Assembly: GCF_025813715.1 (NCBI RefSeq)
Contig: NZ_CP107532.1
Location: 744,001-808,000, forward strand
Direction: 5' to 3'
DNA: 64,000 nucleotides
Source of the DNA: Methylobacterium sp. FF17
GTDB lineage: Bacteria; Pseudomonadota; Alphaproteobacteria; Rhizobiales; Beijerinckiaceae
A model generated the notes under the pieces. That model was not told the origin of the DNA. It saw nothing but the letters and a program-made list of their open reading frames with translations, and searched no databases. The translations under genes were made by a program, and so were the position numbers. Shown piece by piece: positions 38,770 through 47,758 of the stretch. Numbering within the stretch: position 1 is the first letter of the stretch; every line of letters begins with the position of its first letter.

Positions 38770-38994
38770 GGCGATCCTCGAACAGACCCGGCCAGCCTTC
38801 GGGGCCGCGCGCCGGGTCGTCAAGGAAGCGGGTTGCCCACCCGGACGATGGCGCGCCACCGTGTCCGCGGTGCATCGATTTTCAGCGACAGCCCGACGCT
38901 CCACCGCAGGTTCCAGCTTGCCATCCGACCCACCGCCCGATATGACCCTCCCCCGAACGGTCCCCTCGGAACACAGCGTCCGAACCGGAACCGG

Positions 38995-39070
38995 GCCGCA
39001 ATAGCTCAGCTGGTAGAGCACCTCATTCGTAATGAGGGGGTCGGGGGTTCGAATCCCTCTTGCGGCACCA
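38995..39070 (+). tRNA. tRNA-Thr (anticodon CGT)
   Basis: Acceptor stem GCCGCAA/TTGCGGC, then A and an encoded CCA. D arm TAGCTCAGCTGGTAGAGCA. Anticodon stem CCTCA/TGAGG around the loop TTCGTAA, giving CGT. T arm GGGGGTTCGAATCCCTC. 76 nt including CCA. Confidence 0.97.
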
Positions 39071-39242
39071 TTCGATTCCTCGGTGTTTCAATTCTTCCGG
39101 ATCGTCCAGCCGCACGGTCGAAGGATCGGCGCGGGTGTGATGCTTCGCGTTTCAGTTCGCGACGGCAAGCGCCGACGCGGTCGAGCGATCTCGACGGACT
39201 CGGGCTCCGAGAGCGAACCTCACCCATCCAGCGTGCGCCCTT

Positions 39243-39278
39243 GGCGCGTGCCCATGAAAAGGCGCGTGCCCACGAAAA
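39243..39278. repeat. Tandem 18-bp direct repeat
   Basis: GGCGCGTGCCCATGAAAA followed immediately by GGCGCGTGCCCACGAAAA; 17 of 18 positions match. It lies between tRNA-Thr and dps and partly overlaps the dps terminator. Confidence 0.8.
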
Positions 39279-39303
39279 AGGGAGGCGCCTCTCGGCACCT
39301 CCC
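39275..39303 (-). terminator. Rho-independent terminator of dps
   Basis: On the minus strand GGGAGGTGCC-GAGA-GGCGCCTCCC: 10 pairs with one G-T wobble, followed by TTTTT. 28 nt after the dps stop. Confidence 0.88.
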
Positions 39304-39331
39304 CGGGTCGCAATCGACGTGGCGCCTGCGC

Positions 39332-39886
39332 TCAGCGCTGGCCGGCGTGGTCGCCGTCGCGCATCGCGCCGGTCGGCTCCTGGACGTGGGCCTCGAGGAA
39401 CCAGAGCTGCTTGTCGACGCCGCGCGACACCTCGGTGAGGAGGTCGGCGGTGCCGGCATCACCTGCCTCGTCGGTCTCGTCGATGTTCTCGCGAACCGCG
39501 TTGGCGTAGACGCCGTAGCGGTCGATCAGCGCGGCGAGGTGGTCCGCCACCGCATAGGCATCGAGGGGATAGGGCGCCAGCTTCGAGGCCGAGGCCACGG
39601 CCGTGGCGGTGCCCCGCGCGGTGCCGCCGAGCTGGGTGATGCGCTCGGCCACCTTGTCGTTGTAATCGTCGAGTTCGGTGCGGAACCCGTCCAGCATCTC
39701 GTGGATGCCGATGAACTGGGGTCCCTTCAGGTTCCAGTGGGCCTGCTTGACGTCGAGCGCGAGGTCGATGCCGTCGGACAGGCGGGCGTTCAAGACGTCG
39801 ATCGAGACCTTCTTGGCGTTCGACTTGGTGCCGTTCTGCGTCTCGTGGAGGCGCTGGTTGCCGGCTTGGGCCTTGGAATCAGCCAT
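39332..39886 (-). CDS. dps: Dps family DNA-protection ferritin
   Basis: 184-residue miniferritin that stores iron and guards DNA in starvation or oxidative stress. The ferroxidase-site motif DVKQAHWNLKGPQFIGIHEM with the distal LDDYNDKVAERI is intact. The C-terminal helix has VDKQLWFLEAHVQEP. The N-terminus (MADSKAQAGNQRLHETQNG) carries a few Lys and Arg residues of the kind linked to DNA binding. Stands alone with its own terminator. The upstream region should hold an oxidative-stress promoter. Confidence 0.95.
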   Translation of the reverse strand: MADSKAQAGNQRLHETQNGTKSNAKKVSIDVLNARLSDGIDLALDVKQAHWNLKGPQFIGIHEMLDGFRTELDDYNDKVAERITQLGGTARGTATAVASASKLAPYPLDAYAVADHLAALIDRYGVYANAVRENIDETDEAGDAGTADLLTEVSRGVDKQLWFLEAHVQEPTGAMRDGDHAGQR

Positions 39887-40315
39887 TCGTTTCGTCCTTC
39901 AATCCTCACGGACGGGTCGCTGCCGTCTTCGCCCGATGGCGAACGCCAAACCCCGTTCCGAATGCCGTTGAACATGATCGCGGCCGAGGGGCGGATACCG
40001 CCCACCGACCGACCAGTCTGGCAACTAACGACGGCGTTCGACGGGTGTTCCTGCGACCCCTGTTTCCGTCCATGCCGATTCCGCATGGCACCCGCCCGCG
40101 GGCGCCGCGGGTCCGATCCGCCTCGTCGGCGTCCGGCGAAGCCCCGCCGAGTCGGTGAGGGAAGTGTAAATCGAATCCCGTTCGAACCAACGACGAACCG
40201 AAACCAATGTTAAGGTGCCGCAGGTTATCGATAGACCACCGCAGCGTGCCCGCATCTCGAGTGATCCGGACCTCCGCGTTTTCATTCTCGATGGTCCGGG
40301 CTGGGTAGGTGGCGG
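39887..40315. other. 429-nt intergenic stretch between dps and the polysaccharide cluster
   Basis: Holds the dps promoter on one side and that of the first glycosyltransferase gene on the other. The least GC-rich part is about 40150-40235. I see no convincing gene or RNA. Confidence 0.5.
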
Positions 40316-41611
40316 GTGCAGGGACAGGCTCGAAACGCGCTCGCAGGGACGGTCGACGGGGGAGATCTCCTCGACCGTGACCGGCGAATCGAACCCGATC
40401 GCGGCCCGGGAGGGGGCACAGTCGAGGCGACGCCGCTGCGCATCCTCGTCGTGCACAATCGCTATCAGGTGCGCGGCGGCGAGGATGCCGTGGTGGAGCA
40501 GGAGGTGGCGAGCCTGCGCCGCGCCGGGCAGACCGTCGAGACCCTGTTCTTCGACAATGCCGAGATCCGGACGGTCGCTGACCGCCTGAGCACGGCCTAC
40601 GAGGCGGCGCATGCACCGCGCGGCATCGCCTCCGTGCTGGAGGCGGTCCGGGACTTCCGCCCGGACGTCGTGCACGCCCACAACGTGTTCCCGCGCATTT
40701 CCCCCGGAGTGCACGCCGCCGTGCGGGCGACCGGCACCGCGACCGTGCAGACCCTCCACAACTTTCGCGTGACCTGCGCCAACGGCATCCTGATGCGCGA
40801 TGCGCGCCCCTGCGAGGATTGCATCGGCGGCTCGCCCTACAAAGCAGTGCGCCATGCCTGCTATCGCGGATCCCGTCTCGGGTCGCTCGCGGTGGCGCGC
40901 ATGATCGACGTCCACCGCCGGGCCGGGACCTGGACGCGGGACGTCGACCGCTTCATCGCGCTCACGGGGTTCGCCCGCAGCCGCTTCGTGGCCGCCGGAC
41001 TTCCGGAGAGCCGGATCCGCATCAAGCCGAACGGCCTTGCCGATCCGGGCCCGATCCGGGACGGCGCGCGCGCCGGGATCCTGTATGTCGGGCGCCTGGG
41101 ACCGGAGAAGGGCGTCGTGCCCCTGGTGGCGGCGGCACGCCTGGCGCGTGGCCCCGTCACCGTCATCGGCGACGGCCCCCTGGTGGAGGCCGTCCGGGAC
41201 GTACCGAACCTGACCTATCTCGGCCCCCGGGACCGGGACGGCGTGCGCGCCGCGATGGCGGCGGCGGCGGCGGTGGTCGTCCCCTCCCTCTGCTACGAGG
41301 GCCTGCCCATGGTCATCGCCGAGGCGTTCAGCGTCGGCACGCCGGTGGTCGCCTCCCGCATCGGTGCGCTCCCCGACCTCGTGGTCGAGGGGGAGACCGG
41401 CCTGCACGCCGCACCGGGCGATCCGGCCGCCCTCGCCCGCGCCTTCGACCGGATCGTCGACGATCCGGAGGCCGCCCGGGCGATGGGGCGCGCCGCCCGT
41501 GCCGCCTACGAGCGCGAATGGACCGAAGCCTCCGTCACCGCCCGTGCCCTTCCGATCTATCGCGAAGCCATCGCCGCCCGCGCCGCCAGCCCGCAACGAG
41601 ACGTGCCATGA
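40316..41611 (+). CDS. Glycosyltransferase family 4 with a Cys cluster
   Basis: About 390 conserved residues after a poorly supported leader. The core begins with RILVVHNRYQVRGGEDAVVE near residue 43. GT4 marks are GILYVGRLGPEKGVVPLV, VIGDGPLVEAV and EGLPMVIAEAFSVGTPVVAS with the Glu pair of the GT-B donor site. The insertion CANGILMRDARPCEDCIGG with a later HACYRGS is a four-Cys pattern seen in a subgroup of bacterial GT4 enzymes, maybe a zinc site. The 40316 GTG is the only standard start upstream of the core; a CTG at 40435 behind a GGGAGGGGG stretch is possible. Its stop overlaps the next gene by 4 nt. Confidence 0.87.
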   Translation: MQGQARNALAGTVDGGDLLDRDRRIEPDRGPGGGTVEATPLRILVVHNRYQVRGGEDAVVEQEVASLRRAGQTVETLFFDNAEIRTVADRLSTAYEAAHAPRGIASVLEAVRDFRPDVVHAHNVFPRISPGVHAAVRATGTATVQTLHNFRVTCANGILMRDARPCEDCIGGSPYKAVRHACYRGSRLGSLAVARMIDVHRRAGTWTRDVDRFIALTGFARSRFVAAGLPESRIRIKPNGLADPGPIRDGARAGILYVGRLGPEKGVVPLVAAARLARGPVTVIGDGPLVEAVRDVPNLTYLGPRDRDGVRAAMAAAAAVVVPSLCYEGLPMVIAEAFSVGTPVVASRIGALPDLVVEGETGLHAAPGDPAALARAFDRIVDDPEAARAMGRAARAAYEREWTEASVTARALPIYREAIAARAASPQRDVP

Positions 41612-42438
41612 TCCTGTCCGCATCCGATCGGTATCACGACGACGCCAGCCGGCATGCCTGGGGGCACGACCCGGAGGTGGGGCATTTCTCCCTCGGCGGC
41701 GTGCCCGTCTCCATCACCGACATGGCCGGCCTCGTCGCCGCGATGCGCCGGCGCCTGCGCCGTGGCCCCGGCACGCCCGGGACCTTCGTGGTCTTCCGCG
41801 ACGCGCACGGGGTCGTCCGCGCGCAGGACGACCCGGAGATCATGGCCGCCCACCACGCCGCTCTCCTCGTCTGCCCCGACGGGCGCCCCCTGGCCTGGAT
41901 CGGGCGCCTGCGCGGCCACGCGGGAATCGACCAGGTCCCGGGGATCGAATCCGTCGAGACCGTGTGCCGGGCCGGACTCGCGGAGGGCTGGAAGCACTTC
42001 TTCCTCGGGGGCGGCCCGGGGGTCGCCGAGGCCCTGGCGGGGGAGATGGCGCGGCGTACGCCCGGCCTCGCCGTCGCGGGTCACGAGACTCTGCCGTTCC
42101 GCCCCCTCACCGAGGCGGAGTCGGAATCGCTGCACGAGCGGATCCAGGCGGCGGGCACGCAGGTCCTGTGGATCGGGCTGAGCACGCCCAAGCAGGAACT
42201 CTTCATGCAGGCGCATGCGCCGTTCCTGCCGGGCACCATCGCGATGGGCGTCGGCGCCGCCTTCGACGTGAACATCAACACCATCCCCCGCGCCCCGGCG
42301 GCCATGACCCGCGTCGGGCTCGAATGGCTCTACCGCCTGATCCGCGAGCCGCGCCGCCTGGGTCGGCGCTACGCCACCGTGGTGCCGCGCTTCCTCGCCA
42401 TCGTCGCGCGGGATGCCGGCCCGAGGCCGCGGCCGTAA
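41608..42438 (+). CDS. WecG/TagA/CpsF family glycosyltransferase
   Basis: 276-residue GT26-type enzyme that adds a sugar to a lipid-linked precursor at the membrane. Motifs: ALLVCPDGRPLAWIGRLRG, FFLGGGPGVAEALAGEM, LWIGLSTPKQELFMQ, GVGAAFDVNINTIPRAPAAM and GLEWLYRLIREPRRLGRRY. All match the family. The N-terminal 25 residues are not conserved. Coupled to the upstream GT4 gene by a 4-nt overlap. Probably makes a second step of repeat-unit assembly in the cluster. Confidence 0.93.
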   Translation: MILSASDRYHDDASRHAWGHDPEVGHFSLGGVPVSITDMAGLVAAMRRRLRRGPGTPGTFVVFRDAHGVVRAQDDPEIMAAHHAALLVCPDGRPLAWIGRLRGHAGIDQVPGIESVETVCRAGLAEGWKHFFLGGGPGVAEALAGEMARRTPGLAVAGHETLPFRPLTEAESESLHERIQAAGTQVLWIGLSTPKQELFMQAHAPFLPGTIAMGVGAAFDVNINTIPRAPAAMTRVGLEWLYRLIREPRRLGRRYATVVPRFLAIVARDAGPRPRP

Positions 42439-42511
42439 CATCCCTCGCGCCGGGCCCATCGGCGGCCCGGCGATTCAAGGACGGCGCGCCCGCCTTCGAA
42501 GGCTGGGGCCC

Positions 42512-43816
42512 TCACACCGTCGCGGCCGCCCCGGTCTCCGAAGACGGACGCGGGCGCCGGACCTGATACAGGATCACGGCCGTGGACACCGCGTGGCCGA
42601 GGACGGTGACGCAGGCGGCGCCCTCGACGCCGTAGGCGCGGATCATCGGATAGATCGCCGCCGCCGTGACGACGGCGCTCGTCAGGAAGGCGAAGAAGAT
42701 CCCCTGGGTGTCGCGGGTGGTCCGCAGGTAGATCACGCCGAACTCGCGGGCGAGGGTGATGGGCGGCCCCAGCACGATGATGGCGGCGACCAGGGCGAAG
42801 CTCGCGAAGCCCGGCCCCATCAGGAGCTGCAGGATCTCGCCGCTGAAGGCGCCGATGAGCGCGCAGACCGCGATGACCGGGATCTCGATCATCAGCAGGA
42901 CGCGGACGAGATAGCCGGCTAGGGCTGCGCGTCCGCCCTCGCGGAACCGGCGCGCCGCCTGGCGCGGGACGATGTTCTCGAGGCTGGTCATCAGCACGAG
43001 GAGGGGTCCGAGCAGGACCTGCGCGGCCCGCAGCCCGGCGGAGGCGTCCTCATTGATCCAGGCGCCCGCGACGATGGTGACGAGCTGCTCGTGCGCCGCC
43101 GAGACGAAGACCACGAGGGCGAGCCAGCGCCCGAGCACCCAGTGCTGGCGGCCCACGGCCTGCAGGAGCCCGCCGCGCCAGCGCGTCATCAGGGCCGGCC
43201 CGAAGACCGGGAGGGCGGCGACCAGCGCCGCGACGCCGCCGCAGGCCAGCAGGATCGGCGTGTCGACCCGGTATCCCCACCAAAGGCCGGCCACGGCGGC
43301 GACGAAGAGGCCGTGCCGGAGGAGTTCGTAGCCGAAGGCCGCGCGCGGTCGCCCCATGGCGAAGGCGATGCGCTTGGCGTTGTCCTGCGCCACGAAGCCG
43401 ACCGCGAAGACGAAGGCCGCCAGCGGAAGGGCGAGCCCGTCCGCCCCGGGCCGGGAGACGAGGACGGCGCTGTAGAGGGCAACCGCTGCTCCGATCGCGA
43501 GCGATACGGCGAGCGCCACCCGCGCCACCGTCCCGAAATAGGCGGGCGAGCGGGCCCGGTGGCCGGAAACGATCATCATCGGCCCGGCCACGAGCTGGTA
43601 CTGCAGGACCGCCAGGATCACGACCCCGGCCTGGACGAGGACGTAGGCCCCGAAATCCGCTACGCCGAGCAGCCGGGCGGCCAGCACCGAGACGACGAGG
43701 CTCATGCCGCTGGACAGCGCCTGGGCGCCCGTGGACCAGATCCAGGCCGCGGACCAGAGCCGGTGCAGCAGCCGGCCCAGGCCCCCGGGCTGCGACCCCA
43801 CCGAGGATGCCATCAT
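42512..43816 (-). CDS. Oligosaccharide flippase family membrane protein (Wzx-like)
   Basis: 434-residue protein with about 12-13 hydrophobic helices. It opens AAWIWSTGAQALSSGMSLVVSVLAARLLGVADFG in two runs, with a later LRTTRDTQGIFFAFLTSAVV, fitting Wzx flippases that move lipid-linked repeat units across the inner membrane. Its ATG overlaps the stop of the preceding glycosyltransferase gene by 4 nt (ATGA). A longer frame to 44437 reads through that gene and is not real. Convergent with the WecG-type gene, 73 nt between stops. Confidence 0.88.
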   Translation of the reverse strand: MMASSVGSQPGGLGRLLHRLWSAAWIWSTGAQALSSGMSLVVSVLAARLLGVADFGAYVLVQAGVVILAVLQYQLVAGPMMIVSGHRARSPAYFGTVARVALAVSLAIGAAVALYSAVLVSRPGADGLALPLAAFVFAVGFVAQDNAKRIAFAMGRPRAAFGYELLRHGLFVAAVAGLWWGYRVDTPILLACGGVAALVAALPVFGPALMTRWRGGLLQAVGRQHWVLGRWLALVVFVSAAHEQLVTIVAGAWINEDASAGLRAAQVLLGPLLVLMTSLENIVPRQAARRFREGGRAALAGYLVRVLLMIEIPVIAVCALIGAFSGEILQLLMGPGFASFALVAAIIVLGPPITLAREFGVIYLRTTRDTQGIFFAFLTSAVVTAAAIYPMIRAYGVEGAACVTVLGHAVSTAVILYQVRRPRPSSETGAAATV

Positions 43817-44952
43817 GCGGAGCGACCCGGTTGGTAGCGACCGGGGCTGCAGGGGTCGGATGTCGCGGTGACCCGCGCGAAGGCCGACAGGAAGCCGTTC
43901 GCCATGGCATCCAGGGAGAAGTCGCGGGTGACGCGGGCGGCGCTGTCGCGGGCGGCCTCCCAGGCGTCCGGATCGTCCAAGTAGTGCCCGGTGGCGTCGG
44001 CCCAGGCCGTCACGTCGAGGGGCAGGACCACGCCCGCCCCGCTCGGTCCGACGAGTTCCAGGGCGGATTGGGCATGGAGCGAGGCGATCACCGGCGTCCC
44101 GCACTGGATGGCCTCGTTGGCCACGAGGCCCCAGGGGTCGCCCCGCGACGGGAACAGGAACAGCTTCGCCGAGGTGTAGGCCTCCGCGAGCGCGTCCTGC
44201 GCGAGGTAGCCGTCGAACCGCGCCGCCACCCCGGCGGCGGCCAGCCGCGCCTCGGCCACGCCGCGCAGGGGTCCGTCGCCGGTGACCCGGACCGAGGGCG
44301 CACGCCCCCGCGCGACGAGCGCCTCGACCACTTCGAGGAAGAAGAGCAGCCCCTTGCGGTCGTCGTCGAGGTGCCCGCAGAAGAGCAGGTCGAAGGGCCG
44401 GGCCGCGAAGTCCGGGGACGGCAGGGTGTAGTCCCAACCCGGGGTGATGGGCGAGAGGAACCCGGCGCCGGGGGGCAACCCGTAGGCTTCGAGGAGCGCG
44501 AGGCTGCCCCGGCTCGCCCCCACCCCGGCCGCGCTGGCCGGAACGACGAGGCGCCGCGCGATACGGTGCACGATCGACGTCCGACCCGGATCGGTATCCG
44601 GTTGCCCATCGGTGGAGATCACCACGGGGATGCCGCGCAGGCGGGCGCAGATGCTGGCCAGCATCATCGTCGGCGAGAAATCGCTGATCAGCACCACGTC
44701 GTAGCGCGTCCGGAGGAGCGCCGGCACGATTCCCGGATTCAAGTAGATGTGGCTCACGTAGGAGCGGTGCAGCCGCAATCCGGCCAGCGCGCGGCGCGCA
44801 TAAGTTACCGGCGGGTCGAGCATCCAGTGCCGCCCCGGTTCGCTCTCGCTGCAGGCGAACACGTCGAGCCCGCCGCCCAGCCCCTCGCCCAGCCGCTCGA
44901 ACAGGCGGTGGGTGTAGGGCGTGACGATGTTGATGAGGAAAGCGACCTTCAT
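43813..44952 (-). CDS. Glycosyltransferase family 4
   Basis: 379-residue GT-B enzyme. N-terminal start MKVAFLINIVTPYTHRLFERLGEG has no signal or anchor. C-terminal donor domain: FDLLFCGHLDDDRKGLLFFL, VTGDGPLRGVAE, LFLFPSRGDPWGLVANEAIQCGTPVIAS. The EX7E pattern is replaced by Asp-Pro-Trp-Gly-Leu then Asn-Glu-Ala, a common GT4 variant. First gene of the minus-strand pair with the flippase. Substrates unknown. Confidence 0.92.
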   Translation of the reverse strand: MKVAFLINIVTPYTHRLFERLGEGLGGGLDVFACSESEPGRHWMLDPPVTYARRALAGLRLHRSYVSHIYLNPGIVPALLRTRYDVVLISDFSPTMMLASICARLRGIPVVISTDGQPDTDPGRTSIVHRIARRLVVPASAAGVGASRGSLALLEAYGLPPGAGFLSPITPGWDYTLPSPDFAARPFDLLFCGHLDDDRKGLLFFLEVVEALVARGRAPSVRVTGDGPLRGVAEARLAAAGVAARFDGYLAQDALAEAYTSAKLFLFPSRGDPWGLVANEAIQCGTPVIASLHAQSALELVGPSGAGVVLPLDVTAWADATGHYLDDPDAWEAARDSAARVTRDFSLDAMANGFLSAFARVTATSDPCSPGRYQPGRSA

Positions 44953-45561
44953 GGCGACTCGTCGCGTGAGAGGAGCGGGTCGGCAGGCCGCCCGAGAGTA
45001 GGAACCCGGGTGGCGGCCGCGACGCAGTCCATCCGGGCGAGCGCCTGAACGGGACCCGAGCCCATAAAGTTTCGCGCGCCGGGCGTCGGCGGGCGATCGG
45101 CCCCGCGCGCGAACCGCGCCGGGATCGGTGGTGAGGGCAGGAGGCGCAGCTTCACCGGTGTCGTCCCCCGCACCCTGCGCTCCGGGAGGGCCCCCGGCGG
45201 CGCGATCGATGCGCGTCCTTCGATGCGCATCTAACCGCTTCCCGCAGTCCCCACCAACGGCACGGGGCCGCTATCCGGTCGGATCAACCGGACTATCGGA
45301 CTTCTTGGACACTGATGAATTACCGAATGGATTCGTCAATCCGCATTGAGGGCGGAGACGCGTGGTAACCATACCCGATCTTTAGGTTCTGCTTAAATAG
45401 TGTCTTTACGGCCTGCGGGTCTAAGTGCCCCTCGATCTTCAGGATCCCGATCCGAACGAACGCGTCGAGGGCCGAGCGCACGGCACGGCCGCCGACTGGA
45501 CGCGCGCGTTCCGGACGGGCCCACCCGGCGGGACTTCGGCAGAGTGGAAAGTCAGAGAGCG
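44953..45561. other. 609-nt intergenic stretch inside the polysaccharide cluster
   Basis: Largest gap in the cluster, between divergent operons. About 45240-45425 is distinctly richer in A and T than the surroundings (for example GGTTCTGCTTAAATAGTGTC near 45384), a likely promoter and regulator site. No RNA or repeat seen. An open frame runs through part of it in phase with the next gene, but with Arg/Pro/Ser-rich content. Confidence 0.5.
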
Positions 45562-46809
45562 GTGTCCCCGATTCAGCATTCCGATGCCTCCGTCATGGTC
45601 GCGAGCCCGGCCCATCGGCCGGACGATACGCTACGCCCGGTCCCCCGGCGGATACGGGTGGAGCGCACCGACCCGGTGGGCTTCGCGGCCGTCGAGCCGG
45701 CGTTCCGCACCCTGGCGGACGAAGCGCCGGAGGCGAACGCCTTCCTCGAACCCGCGCTGCTGGCGGCGGCGGAGCGGGCCGACCCGTCGACCCCGATCGT
45801 CGTCCTGCTGGCCTGGGACGCCGAGGCTACCTCACGCCTCGTGGGTGCCTGGGCCTTCTCCCGCCACGGCGGAATCCTGCCCCGCCTGCGCGCCCCGGCG
45901 GTCCCCTTCGCGTCTCTGGGCAGTCCGGTGGTCCTGACCGACTGGACCGAGGACGCGCTGGCGGCGTGGCTCGCATTCCTGAACGCCGACCCCGACCTGC
46001 CCAAGCTCATCGACCTCAACCCGTCGCGCGATTCGGGTCCGTTCCGGATCGCCCTCGACCGCCTCGTCGCGCAGGGGCGCTGCGCCGAACGGGTGACGGC
46101 ACGTCACCGCCGGGCGATGCTCGAATCGGATCTCGACGGGGAATCCTACCTGCGGGGGACGCTCTCGAATTCGCGCCGGGCCAAGCTGCGCCAGCTGCGC
46201 GCCAAGCTCGGGCGCCAGGGCGCGGTATGCTACGTCCTGCACGAGGGCGACGCCGTTGCGGCGGCGACGGAGGATTTCCTCGCGCTGGAGGCGCTGGGCT
46301 GGAAGGGCCGGCGGGGCAGCGCGATGCAGTCCGACGCCGTCCAGGCCGATTTCGTCCGCCACGCCCTCGCCGCCCTGGCCGAGCGGGGCCTCGCCAGCAT
46401 CAGCGCGCTCACGCTCGATGGCCGCACCATCAGCATGTGCGTCCTGCTGCGCTCGGGGGGGACGGCCTTCACCTGGAAGATCGCCTACGACGAGAGCTGC
46501 GGCGCCTTCTCGCCGGGCTACCAGCTCGCGCTGGAGGACACCGCGATGCTGCTCGCCGACCCGGCGACCCGCCGCACGGATTCCTGCGCCGCCGCCGAGG
46601 TCGGGATGATGTCGGAGATCTGGGCCGAGCGGGCCGAGACGGCGGACCTCTACCTCGGCGTGCGCCCCGGTCGCTCGCCGCGCTTCGCTGCCGCGATGGC
46701 CTACCTCACCCTGGTCCGCCTCGTTCCCGAGCTTCGGCGCCGGCTTCAGCTTCGTTCGCGGGTCAAGCCGCTGATGAACCGCCTGCGCGCGCTGCGACGC
46801 CGGGCCTGA
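45562..46809 (+). CDS. CelD/BcsL-type GNAT acetyltransferase
   Basis: 415-residue protein of the Acetyltransf_6 group, which acylates sugars or has roles in exopolysaccharide or cellulose synthesis. Two tandem GNAT-like halves: residues 30-190 (AFLEPALLAAAERADPSTPI, ASLGSPVVL) and 195-390 (LRGTLSNSRRAKLRQLRAKL, FLALEALGWKGRRGSAM, LRSGGTAFTWKIAYDESCGAFSPG in pieces, and the acceptor-side LYLGVRPGRSPR). Start: GTG at 45562 has AGAGAG five bases upstream; the ATG at 45595 is also possible. First gene of a four-gene plus-strand operon, 5 nt before the deacetylase. Confidence 0.85.
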   Translation: MSPIQHSDASVMVASPAHRPDDTLRPVPRRIRVERTDPVGFAAVEPAFRTLADEAPEANAFLEPALLAAAERADPSTPIVVLLAWDAEATSRLVGAWAFSRHGGILPRLRAPAVPFASLGSPVVLTDWTEDALAAWLAFLNADPDLPKLIDLNPSRDSGPFRIALDRLVAQGRCAERVTARHRRAMLESDLDGESYLRGTLSNSRRAKLRQLRAKLGRQGAVCYVLHEGDAVAAATEDFLALEALGWKGRRGSAMQSDAVQADFVRHALAALAERGLASISALTLDGRTISMCVLLRSGGTAFTWKIAYDESCGAFSPGYQLALEDTAMLLADPATRRTDSCAAAEVGMMSEIWAERAETADLYLGVRPGRSPRFAAAMAYLTLVRLVPELRRRLQLRSRVKPLMNRLRALRRRA

Positions 46810-46814
46810 CCGCC

Positions 46815-47723
46815 ATGAGCACATGCGAAGGCCCTGCTCCGACCGCCACCTCGGCCGCGCAGATGACGCCGCCCGCCAACCTGCGGGAGCGGGCGAAAGG
46901 CCTTGCCCTGCGCGGGGTGCTGGACCGCGTCCGGCCGCTCGCCTACCGGCGAACCGCCGAGACGATCCGCTGCCTGACCTTCCACTACCTGTTCCCAGAG
47001 GAGCGGGAGCACGCGACCCGGCTCTTCGCCGCGCTGAAGCGGGAAGGCGACTTCATCTCCACGGCGGAACTGCTCGCCACCCTCGACGGGCCGGCGCGGC
47101 GACTCGGGCGCCTGTTCCACCTCTCCATCGACGACGGCTTCGAGAACATCGCCAGCCAGGCCCATCCGCTGCTGCGCGCCCAAGGCATTCCCTACGCCCT
47201 CATGGTCTGCCCGACCTTCGTGCCCGAGCCCGGTTCCGACGAAGCGGCCGGAGCCGGAGCGTTCGACGCCTTCCGGCGCAACGCGCGCTACGCCCGGTCG
47301 CTGCCGCTGGCCGATTGGGGCACCCTCGCGCGGCTGGCCCGCGAGGGCGTCGAGATCGGGGCCCACACCCTGACCCACCGGCAGGTCTCCAGCCTCGCGG
47401 CCGGCGAACTCCCGGCGGAGATCGCAGGGTGCCGGGCCGAGATCGAGCGCCGCCTGTCGGCTGCGGACGGCCACCCGGCCTGCACCAGCTTCGCCTGGCC
47501 GTTCGGGCGGCTCACGTCGATGAGCGAGGCGGCCCTCGCGGTCGCGGCCTCGGCCGGATACCGTGCCATCTTCTCCAGCGTGCGCGGCTCGATGCTGCCG
47601 GGGCGCGGGGTTCCGCGCTACCTCCCGCGTCACCACTTCGAACCCGGCTGGCCGATCCGGTCGGTCGTCTACTACGCCACGCGGGCGGAGCGGTCCTTCG
47701 TGCCGCCCCCCCTCGTCCACTGA
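46815..47723 (+). CDS. Polysaccharide deacetylase (NodB homology)
   Basis: 302-residue CE4 enzyme that removes N- or O-acetyl groups from surface glycans. Motif 1 is SIDDGFENI with the two Asp residues; motif 2 is GAHTLTH with both His ligands; motif 3 is seen around FAWPFGRLTSMSE. There is no signal peptide, so it seems cytoplasmic, which is unusual for secreted CE4 enzymes and fits modification of a lipid-linked precursor. Sits between two acetyltransferase genes: 5 nt after the first, and its TGA shares a base with an in-frame ATG of the next. Confidence 0.9.
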   Translation: MSTCEGPAPTATSAAQMTPPANLRERAKGLALRGVLDRVRPLAYRRTAETIRCLTFHYLFPEEREHATRLFAALKREGDFISTAELLATLDGPARRLGRLFHLSIDDGFENIASQAHPLLRAQGIPYALMVCPTFVPEPGSDEAAGAGAFDAFRRNARYARSLPLADWGTLARLAREGVEIGAHTLTHRQVSSLAAGELPAEIAGCRAEIERRLSAADGHPACTSFAWPFGRLTSMSEAALAVAASAGYRAIFSSVRGSMLPGRGVPRYLPRHHFEPGWPIRSVVYYATRAERSFVPPPLVH

Positions 47724-47758
47724 TGCCGGCGCCCGCACAATGCGACAGGAACCATGAG

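Noticed and set aside
38995..39331. Genomic island at the tRNA-Thr gene
   Set aside because: No integrase, no repeated tRNA 3' end, and no change of base composition nearby.
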